Assembly: GCF_040183065.1 (NCBI RefSeq)
Contig: NC_091123.1
Span: forward strand, 11,078,001 to 11,142,000
DNA from: Periplaneta americana
Lineage: Eukaryota > Arthropoda > Insecta > Blattodea > Blattidae
Length of the DNA: 64,000 bases
Reading direction: 5' to 3'
Shown here piece by piece: positions 33,290-43,600 of this stretch. Positions within the stretch are counted from its first letter, which is position 1; each line of letters begins with the position of its first letter. A model generated the notes under the pieces. It saw only the letters and a list, made by a program, of their open reading frames with translations, searched no databases and was not told the DNA's origin. The position numbers were made by a program, and so were the translations under genes.

Positions 33290-33565
33290 TTAATGAATAA
33301 TCTAGGAATAAAGATGACCTGAGAATCATAATTGAATAACGTGACAGATCCATATTATATATGAAGTCCTAAGAAATAATCTAGGAAAAAAAGAGAAGCT
33401 GAAAATTGTAGCCGAGTATCAAGACAGAACCATATTAAGAATTATTGCAGCTGAGTAAAACGACAGAATCACATAACAAATGAATTCTTAAGGAATAATC
33501 TAGAAATAAAAAAAGAGAAGCTGAGCAACAAGACAGACCCATATTACATGTAAATTCTTAAGTAA
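33290..33565 (+). repeat. Irregular tandem repeat with AATAATCTAGG blocks
   Basis: AATAATCTAG recurs at 33297, 33375 and 33494, with AGAAGCTGA and GACAGA(A)CC blocks between. Spacing is uneven (78 and 119 bp). Similar blocks occur at the right edge of the satellite array around 22150-22235 (GAGAATTATTG, AACAAAACAG, ACAAATGAGT). Confidence 0.65.
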
Positions 33566-33724
33566 TAATAAAATTAGACACCGGATTTTATGTAATATGA
33601 AATAAAAAATATGTAGGAAATAAAAAAATATGTAACTTAAAATCTAAGCTTTATTAAATGTATTTTTGCACAGTGATAAAAAAATTACAGGTACTCATGT
33701 GATTCAACCTCATTTAATTATTGT

Positions 33725-34440
33725 TTGGAGGCGCAATTAAAAATTCAATATTTTTCCAAATTTTCTGCTGTCATCGATTGTCTTGTCAACGGCAACCCAC
33801 ACGTAGGAATCGCCAAGTTAAGCTCTAATCGTTTCCATTACCTTTCGTCTCGTTTCTCTTATCTATACTCTAACCACGACGTAAATACCAGATCACTTAT
33901 CTGTGGCACGCTAAGTATACCTCTTCATAGAACATCTTGTTATTCATCATCTTTTACAGTATCCACCTCGCGTCAATGGAATTCCTTGTCACAAAGTATT
34001 AAGGGCTGCAAGACAACAAACACCTTTAAAAACAGCTTAAAAGATAACCTTATTAGCATTTCACTCCAATCATACTGATTTAAACTATCACTGACTACAT
34101 TGTTACTTCTTTCTTTAGACATCATCCTGATAGTGCTGTATTTTCAAAAGTGTCTCATAATAATCTATTTCTATTATCTAATATTATTTGAAATATATTA
34201 ACATTCTATGTATTTTAGCTTCATTCTGCTACACAGTTTATTTCAGTGTTTAATTAATAGTTCATAGTATTTTGTTGTTTAATTCGTAAATAACTCTTGT
34301 ATACATGTAACTCTCATCTAAATCAAATTGTTGAATTCTTTGTAAGTTCATACATATGTATATACACTTTCTGCTGGCTGAGTGGAAGAGAAGGCCTTAC
34401 GGCCTTAACTCTGCCAGCTAAAATAAATTATTATTATTAT
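33725..34440 (+). mobile_element. LINE 3' part (family Z): C-terminus, UTR and ATT tail
   Basis: The frame 33725-34078 ends with SFTVSTSRQWNSLSQSIKGC and KTTNTFKNSLKDNLIS-stop, a very common C-terminal ending of CR1/L2-like LINE proteins. The 3' UTR includes AGAAGGCCTTACGGCCTTAA and ends in an ATT microsatellite (34426-34450). Inverse copies of this UTR occur at 8340 and 43255. Confidence 0.75.
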
Positions 34441-34454
34441 TATTATTATTCATA

Positions 34455-34866
34455 GGTTCAGGGTGTTTGAGAATAAGGTGCTAAGGAAAATATTTGGGGC
34501 TAAGCGGGATGAAGTTACAGGAGAATGGAGAAAGTTCCACAACACAGAACTGCACGCATTGTATTCTTCACCTGACATAATTAGGAACATTAAATCCAGA
34601 CGTTTGAGATGGGCAGGGCATGTAGCACGTATGGGCGAATCCAGAAATGCATATAGAGTGTTAGTTGGGAGACCGGAGGGAAAAAGACCTTTAGGGAGGC
34701 CGAGACGTAGATGGGAGGATAATATTAAAATGGATTTGAGGGAGGTGGGGTATGATGATAGAGACTGGATTAATCTAGCACAGGATAGGGACCGCTGGCG
34801 GGCTTATGTGAGGGCGGCAATGAACCTTCGGGTTCCTTAAAAGCCATTTGTAAGTAAGTAAGTAAG
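34455..34866 (+). mobile_element. RTE-like LINE copy 3, short 3' piece
   Basis: The frame 34463-34840 is intact from FENKVLRKIFGAKRDEVTGE to the end AMNLRVP, with HALYSSPDIIRNIKSRRLRW and GRPRRRWEDNIKMDLREVGY between. The tail is GTAAGTAAGTAAGTAA. It lies inside an ATT microsatellite, which continues at 34872-34939, so the target was the ATT tail of the older LINE. Confidence 0.88.
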
Positions 34867-34871
34867 TATTG

Positions 34872-34939
<68 letters not shown>
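34872..34939 (+). repeat. ATT microsatellite
   Basis: About 22 ATT units; together with 34426-34450 it was one array before RTE-like copy 3 inserted. Confidence 0.9.
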
Positions 34940-35460
34940 GTATCAGTATAGCAGGAGTTAAAATAATTTGGTTTTATGGTTTTATTTTTAATGTGTGTGC
35001 GTATTATTACTTTTTCTTATAGTGTTTATTTATACATTGCAATTTAAGGATTTAGGCCTGTTTTTAATTATGGTTTGTTCTGTTATCTAAATAAAGTTCT
35101 CAGCTTTTTCTATTTCTAAATATTTCTTAATATTTTCACTTTTACTGCGTTTGAAACTATCACCCTGAAAGTTGTGTCCCTCCACAATGAGATACAATAA
35201 TATTTTCTCTGATTTATTTCGTAAATAACCGTAATAAAATTAGCATTTGTGGTTTAATATTAATTATTAAGAGGAAAGTGACATAGTCTAAAATTGATCT
35301 CTAACGATAATTTAGCTCTCAGGACGCAGGGGTTAAAAATGTACAAATTGGTAAACAGTTGTTAAATGATCATGCAAAGCAAACGTGTAGTGAAACTTTC
35401 TACCCACTTGGTTTGTGTTGCAACTGTTTGCCACAACTTCGCTCGAGGTCAAAATATTTC
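34940..35460. other. Upstream flank of the cuticular protein gene
   Basis: AT-rich, no transposon recognised up to the TATA box. Any hormone response elements for this gene would be sought here; I do not see a convincing one by eye. Confidence 0.4.
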
Positions 35461-35474
35461 CCCCTTGTGCGCAA

Positions 35475-35483
35475 TATATATAA
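35475..35483 (+). promoter_or_regulatory. TATA box of the cuticular protein gene
   Basis: An ATATATAAG motif lies 53 bp upstream of the end of the predicted start-codon region (ATG at 35536). With usual spacing the transcript would start around 35500-35508, giving a 5' UTR of about 30 nt. Position and motif fit a tissue-specific, hormonally timed cuticle gene, but no transcript data are available. Confidence 0.6.
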
Positions 35484-35535
35484 GGGGTGAATACTTACAG
35501 ACTGACATTCCTTCGCTGGCACATCCAGGACAACC

Positions 35536-35544
35536 ATGCAGACA
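35536..35544 (+). CDS. Cuticular protein exon 1 (Met-Gln-Thr)
   Basis: Nine coding nucleotides, ATG CAG ACA, are followed directly by the donor gtgagt at 35545. The start was chosen because it lies just downstream of a TATA box and because the frame runs into the signal-peptide codons of exon 2. An open frame runs through this region from 35366, but only this ATG gives a sensible secreted protein after splicing. Confidence 0.8.
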
Positions 35545-38500
35545 GTGAGTATCAGGCTATTGTCTAGTTTTTAAATCTGCAACCACCGACGAATTTGAAG
35601 TTTGGTATTCATCATTATCATCATCACAGTCATCATCAACATTAGAGCCCGGGTGTTTGGCAAAATGCCTTTTTTACTGGGTGGAAGTAAATCATTACTT
35701 GCATAGATATAAATGTGATTTGGAGTAAAAGTGATAGGGCCAATTTTTATTTTGCCTTTTTAAGGTGTTTCTTACTAACAAAATTTATTTAATGTTTTTT
35801 TTGTCATTTTAAAGCAATATTTCTTGTTTATTTGCAATTTTCTAATTAACTATCGTAATATATAATGAAATTTAAATATTTGACACAATGATTGACTTTA
35901 CCCCAGCTCACATATAGATTGCTCATTCCTATGTTAAACTCGGTTACACTTTGAAGAGAACAACCGCCAGGATCGCCACCCGTCCGCCGTAAACGAACAC
36001 GAGATGGCAGTACAGTCGCTAATGCAATTCAAATGTGAGTTACGACGTGACTCCTTATGTAACAACTAGATGGCAGTATAGTAAACCTGACAAATGTTGT
36101 TACCGTCAAAGTCTATAACGCCGAGCAATCTGGGTATATATGATCTAGGACTTTACTAACAATAGTAAATAAAAATAATTTATTTCGGTACTTCATCTGC
36201 TAATAATCGTGCTTTAATACTATTGGTGTAATATTCATAATGATCGACAATCCATAATTACAAATATAATATTGTTACGTCTTCACGATACCAACAATCG
36301 GCTTTATAATTTTAAATATTAAGCCCGTTCTCATATAAGTTCTTACGTAGCATTTCCAATTATTGTTTGCTTTCATATTTTCAAATCTTACTGTTACAAT
36401 TTTGTGCTACACGTGTTTATTATTGTAGCAGAAAGAAATTTGAGTGAGGAACAGTCAGTTATTGTCGTGTGACAGAAGGTGTAAGATCGGTTAGCTAGAA
36501 TGCCTAAATTCAGTAAACCATTGCGAAGTAAACTTCATGCTTACTTTAGTGAATTTGGTGCCCATGTGTTTTCAACCGATGGAAGAGTTTTGTTATGTAA
36601 GATTTGTGAAAAGACAGTTAATCACGAAAAAGAAAATATTTTATAAGTCAACATGTGTCACTTACGAAGTAAATATGTGAGTTATGTGATATAATTTAAA
36701 TTGATTGCTGAAATATGTTATGCCTTTTTAAAATTTATAATGTTTTTTTCAAAGATTATTGTGTCTTTTTTTTTACGTTTTTATAGTCTTTTTTTTTTTG
36801 CCTGCCTATTTTAACCGTTATAAATGCCTAAACATCCGGGTTCTAGTCATCATAATCACCACTATCACAATCATCTTTTTTTTATTTTTCTTCTTTTTCT
36901 GCTAGCATTGAACTCTACTGTAAAATTTGTTCAGGCTTCAACTGTCCAAACCATCTCTTGTGATCATGTCTGAGATATTTTCAGTAATTCTCTTAACTCC
37001 AATCGCATTTGGAGTATTTCATGGTATGCCATTTCATACTTATGTTGCAGGTTGCAGCCCTCCTTATGCTCGTGGCCGTTGCAGTGGCGTCGCCGTTCCC
37101 ACAGGAAGTGCGACAGGGTGTGATCCCAGTACTACAGCGCACAGAGGTCAGGGACGACGTGGGACAGTTCTCTCTCAGGTAACACGGGTGCACCACCACC
37201 ACCGCTAGCATGACCCTTCAGATTTATCGTCGCCCACAACAAAATAGAGGGCTGCGAGGTCTTTCGCTCCAACGAGTTTTCCTCATGGATCCCTCCGCAC
37301 TTTGCAATTCAATATGATGAGCAATTTAATTTAAACGAGTGGACAGGCAAATTATCAACATACCAGAGATCGCAATCTCTTATTGATTTGCATGTTTTAT
37401 GACTTGTGCCTTGAGGAACTTGGCTGCCTCTTGTGGGAACATCAAACAATTTTGAAGCTTGGATTTCATTGCCGCGTTTAGTTATTCTAACTTATTCAAA
37501 TTGTGGCAGTATAAAATTGCAAATATTACAACATTCGCCTCTCTACCGGGGCTGTAAAATTTAATTACTTTGGACAACAAACAAACAAAACAAATTAGAT
37601 TGCACGTAATGCCGTCTAGTCGTTAATATCCTTAGACTTCAGACATCTGACGCCGAAATTCGTTTTTAACGCATAAAACACCACCGGAATCTGGATAGTA
37701 CACCACCACAAAACATTTGATTCTAAGGCACAGTCTAGTTTATACAGTCACTAAGCCCAATACGTAGTAAATATGCATCCATAGATAGTTGCTAACCACT
37801 AGGAACACTAATATCGCCTCATTACAGTCAATACGAAATAGTACCGGCACAGTCTATTGTTCCTAGCACCCTCACAACTCAAGCTTCATGACAGCATATA
37901 TTAGATTGTGATAGTACGTAAAATGAACTTAACAATCATTTCATTTCGTCACTTTTAGTATTATCACAATTTCGTAGCCTAGCAACCACATATACGAGTA
38001 CATAATTAACAAAGATTGTGCTAACTATAAGGGAACCCGGACCTTCTTATCTTAACCTTTTTTGAACTAATGGCTTTTAATGCACCTTTTCTCAGAAAAC
38101 TATTGGGAGTACAGTGATGAAATTTTTCCTGACACTTCTAGCGTCAATTTAACAGGATTTAAAAAACGAACATATAATTTGGTCTCCAAGTTATGGACTT
38201 TTTCATATAATGAAATTTTGAATATTATTTTTGCTTCACTTTTAAGGTTAACTCCTTTTTTTAATTTAAATTTTATAATATGTCTATGTTAAATCATACA
38301 TTGGACTAATTATAATGATTGTTCTCTGAAAGTCTGAAATATTTCTGACTGGTAGAAATTGAGAAAGGGTGCATTTTGTACAGAAAATATAAGCCTACCA
38401 AAATTTTTACTATTTACATCCCAGTCACATAACAAGACTGACTCTAAGGTTACGCACATAAAATGAACTTAACAGCGATTTTCTTATGTCAATTTTAGTA

Positions 38501-40617
38501 TTATCACAATTTCGTATCCTAGCAACCGCATGTATTTAAAATATAAAGCCACATAACAAGACTGACTCTAAGGTTCAATTGTAATTAATAATGCACATAA
38601 AATGAACTTAATAGTGATTTTCTTATGTCAGTTTTAGTATTATCACAATTTTGTATCCTAGCAACCGCATATAGTTAACATAGAGTGTGTTAACGCCACA
38701 TAATAAGACCGACTCTAAGGTTCAATTGTAATTAATAATGCACATAAAATGAACTTAATAGTGATTTCCTTATGTCAGTTTTAGTATTATCACAATTTCG
38801 TATCCTAGCAACCGCATATGTTAACGCCACATAATAAGACCGACTCTAAGGTTCAATTGTAATTCATAATGCACATAAAATGAACTTAATAGTGATTTTC
38901 TTATGTCAGTTTTAGTATTATCATAATTTCGTATCCTAGTAACCGCATATAGTTAACATAGAGTGTGTTAACACCACATAATAAGACCGACTCTAAGGTT
39001 CAATTGTAATTAATAATGCACATAAAATGAACTTAAAAGCGATTTCCTTATATCAGTTATCACAATTTCGTATGCTAGCAGCCGCGTACAGTTAACATAG
39101 ATTGTGTTAACTCCACATAACAAGACTGACTCTGAAGAGCGGTTGTAATTAACAATGCAGATATGATAAGAAGCCATAAATTACTGTCTGTCTGAATTGA
39201 ACTCTTCGTCCCTGCGGGTCCGTCCACCGTGCTCTACATCACGGAGGTAAATGTTCTGCTGCAAATTCTGATGTCACTCATTATCATAATCGCTGCTATC
39301 CTTGGGGAGGGGCGGGAACTCCTCAATCCGCCGCCGCCGCCAGATTACGGCGCCCCCGGCTGTTTGAGATGCATAACAAATCGGTCGGATCGCGGTGTCA
39401 CCTTGATTATGGTCAACGGGTGAAATACGCAGACAGATTCTGCAAACTCGCTCCGTCTCCAAGATGGATGGATGCCTATAGTTTGAGCTCCAGGCTAGAT
39501 ATGCGAGCTGAACATACAAACGGCATGCAAAAATATTTTTTTGTTAAAAGGAATGCTAAGATGTTAGTTCTACAACACAGAATTAAATATCACTTCTCCA
39601 TTAAGGGGAGGAGGTAGTTAAATATGGCGAAAAACTAGTTAATAAAAAAAAAGTTTAAAATAATCTTTGATATGCGAAAAATACATTACATAAAATCAAA
39701 GCGTGTTTATGTTCTTGTCAGATGCTGTGACGCCATTTTTAAATTCCTGCTGCACAGGATTTTAAAATAATACTGAAGTTTGATTAAAATTTCCAGTAAC
39801 TTTAATGATTTGCTTTATTTCATACAAATGGTTATATAGGCCTACTATCTTGAGAACTATTACTGTTATGAGCATGATATTTGGTAGGCTTTTACGAAAC
39901 TCTCCTCTGTAATAGAAATTCGTCATTTTGTTACATTTTTTAAAAATATGCCTCCATAGTTCTATAAAAGCGCTTCTAAAATTTAATGCTTAAAATGTAA
40001 TAATTGTTTATCTTAAAAGTTTGAAAGCCAACATCAAACTTGTGTCCCAGAAATTTTAAATAACGTGCTTTTAGGAGTAAAATATTCGAGAAATTTTGAA
40101 ATTATTTAAAAAAATGACTGAAATATATCTATCTTAGTTTTCTTATATTTGGGCCCCAATATTTATAAAAGAAAAACTAATCTCGAGTTTAAGTTGTTGC
40201 AGAAATCGTATTTACAATAAAAGAAAATTATGTATAAATTACCAAAAAATTTCACTATTCCCTCCCCTTAGGTACAATTTTGCAGATTGGTTGTTATGGT
40301 AACACGCCATAAATATTAGTTTTATGAAATTTTTTGCTTTCATTGTGACTGGTTTGATGATGGCACCAGCAGGTACACAAATCTAAAAGTAATTTTGTCA
40401 AAACTCTGGCAATATTGCACTGTGCCGCAAGTGGTACAATTTCAGTAAGCCCGGGTTCGACTCCCGGCATGGATATGGAGATTTATTTTTCTACTACAGA
40501 GACTGAACGTGGGCCCATTCTCTTATATTGCTTGAACTGTGACACGTTGCAGTCCCGGTAGCTGAGATGGTTCATGAGGACCAAAAAATCCAATGCATGG
40601 ATCTTAATGTTAAGTGA

Positions 40618-40657
<40 letters not shown>

Positions 40658-43600
40658 TTACTATTATTATCATCATCATCATCATAATTACACAGCGTTA
40701 TAAGCTTAAAAGGTTTAGGATGAAAAATAAACGAATTTGTAACTCGAAACCTCTTTATTACCAGCCTTTCGTTTAAGCGCTGAGTTGCCGCGATTTCCTG
40801 AAAAATGTATTCTTCTGCCGCTCTTATTAAAAAGTACAGGTAAACAAAATCGCGTGATATCTAATGTAGCTGTATAAGTTGCCACTTTCTATTGGCCGCT
40901 ACATTCGAGGACTATTCTGTATTTCGTATCACAGAATCGTAGCAGAACACTTGAATGACATTGATATTTGAGTCTTTTAAAGGACTTAGGTCCGATTTCA
41001 CCAAACTCATTTACCTTAAAAAATACTTTAAAAGTACAATGCATACATTTTATCTATCCACGCCCACATATATGCAGCTTCGCTGTGTACTACCGCGTCC
41101 TCTCTACATCCGCGAGGGTGGAAAGATAAAATGTATTCACTATACTTCAAGTACCTACTAGATAAAGAGTCAAAGCATTTCACCGACATCATTTGTTCTT
41201 TAACTCTTTAAGCTATATTTATCTTAATTGATTAATAGTTTGTCATTTAAATTTTTAAAGCTGTTTTAAGATTAGGAACTCAATACGACAGAAAGACTGT
41301 TGAACATTATTTTTAAAGAGTGTGATGATTTAATTCCAAGACATCGGACAATAGTTCCAGACAGAACAGAATTTTTCGACGCAATGGATGACAAAGATTT
41401 CCTAATTAGATTTAGATTATTAAAAAAAAAAATTAGCACTCGATATGTTACTAAAAACTGAAGATGATTTGAAATTTCCATCTGATAAGTAAGTGTGACA
41501 CTAATTGATATATTAAGTGAGAAACACTTTTATTTTATATATTATGTTTAAAGGTCTAGACAAAAAATCATTTTACCTCACAATCTGGTAGCAAATCTAA
41601 TTTTGTAAACGATACATTTTTAATCTGATAAAGCTTGCAGTTTGCTTTTATAGGTTATAACACTACTCATAAAGAACTGGTTTCCTTTTAAAAACAAGTT
41701 TTCACTCTATACTGAAATCTTAGCTTGTAAATTATTTAATGGTTAACGTATTTTAGCCAATTTAAATGCTATCCATTACAAGGCTATAAATGCAGTAATG
41801 ACTTGGCAAAACTTGATGACAAATGAAGATCAGTTCTTAAACAAACATCATGGCCTTCTGAAATATATATTATTATGGAACAAGAAGATTGTAAAATCTT
41901 ACAGAAAATTTAGGTAATTTAGTTTTACAATGGAGAAATGCACACAAACTTAATAGACTTTAACTTCTCTCTCAACTTAAATTATCTTTGGTTCAAGGAA
42001 CTTTAGCAACATGGTGAAATTGACCCTTACCGTTGTTTATTAAATGCTTCGTACAGTACAAAATGCATAACGGTGCAAACAAACGGAATGGAAACACCAG
42101 TAAATTCACCTATAATTCCCGTAATACCGTCAATGATGGCTTCAGGTATTTCTTGGTGAACTTATAAAACACGTTTAGTACAATTCTCTTCTCATCACAC
42201 ACTAAAAGCTTTCCTTGGCGATGTTTCTAATAGAGAGCTATAATTTTTAACACACCATTTTCCAGAGATCCGCAGAAGATGCTCCTTTTTTCTAATAAAA
42301 TCTTCCTTTACCATTGCTATTCTCCTTCTGACTTCCCGGCAGCAGCTCATGTTACTGCTTGTAGTACACCCCAAGTATTTGAAGATGTCCATTTGTTCTA
42401 CTGCCTCATTTCGAACTCACACGTTTACTTTCTTTATTTTCCTTCCGATAACCATTGTTTTCGTCTTGTTTGCATTTGCCTTCAAGCGATGTACTACTGA
42501 AAATAGTCGTATTTTGAACATTTAATCATTTTTTTATTTTCCCGCTAAAAAGTACGGTTTCATGAGGAGTATTTTCGTGAAAATTTTATAACATAATATC
42601 AGTGTATTAAATCTAAAAATGAATTTGGTAGAAGTTGTGTTAATTCACGAGTTACGTGTAAGCAAAACTTTAAATTTAATTATCCAAATATATTTCTACG
42701 TTTTCAACGACAAGAATTCATTTTATTTCTTAGTGGTTAAAGCTGCAGTGATGAATCTTGGCATACTTATTCATTGAAGTCTCTGTTGTGAAATGGAGCG
42801 TTTGAGAACTATATGTAAAACAGTAGGGGTCTATTATCGTTTTTAAATTAATGTTTGAACATGGACGAAATTATATATATTTTTTTACAAATGAACAAAT
42901 TAGAGTACCTAGGGCATTACTAATGATCCATTCCATAAACAATTAAATTAAAATATTTATTTTTATAAATAGGATTTTCACTAAAATATGCTTAATTTTT
43001 TTAACGTGTTTATGAAAAAAGATTGAAATTTAAAAATGTGTGATTATGATATTGATACTCATATTCAGAAAAAATTTAAACTCTTTAGCTAAAAAATTGT
43101 GGATTTTAGAAATTCGAGTATCTCAACGTCTTAATTAAAAAGGTGGACGACTGCAACTTCCGGTGCCAATAACTTGACAGTGTTTGAGAGTTGCATAAAA
43201 CATCTTTGCTGTTTTACATTGATGATAGAATGTTTCAGAAGAGAATGTTTTATTTTCGCTGGCAGAGTTAAGGCCATAAAGCCTTCTCTTCCACTCAACC
43301 AGCCTTTATCAATACAATAGTTACATACATATTTAAATTATGAATATTTAAAATACACTTAAAAATTCTCCAGCAATATTCTTGAGTTAAGTTTTAACGA
43401 CTAGTACATGATTCTTTTTTTTTTTAATTGAAATAAAACTATAAGAAAAAGTAATAACTTAATTATTTATGAGCTAATGTAATTCAATTCAATCTATATG
43501 CAATATGTAAAGAATTATAAATAAGTTGAGATAGCTAGTTGGTTAAAATGATGAGAATTAATTTAAGGGGAGGCAGAGGTGAATATTTCAAAATCCACAA

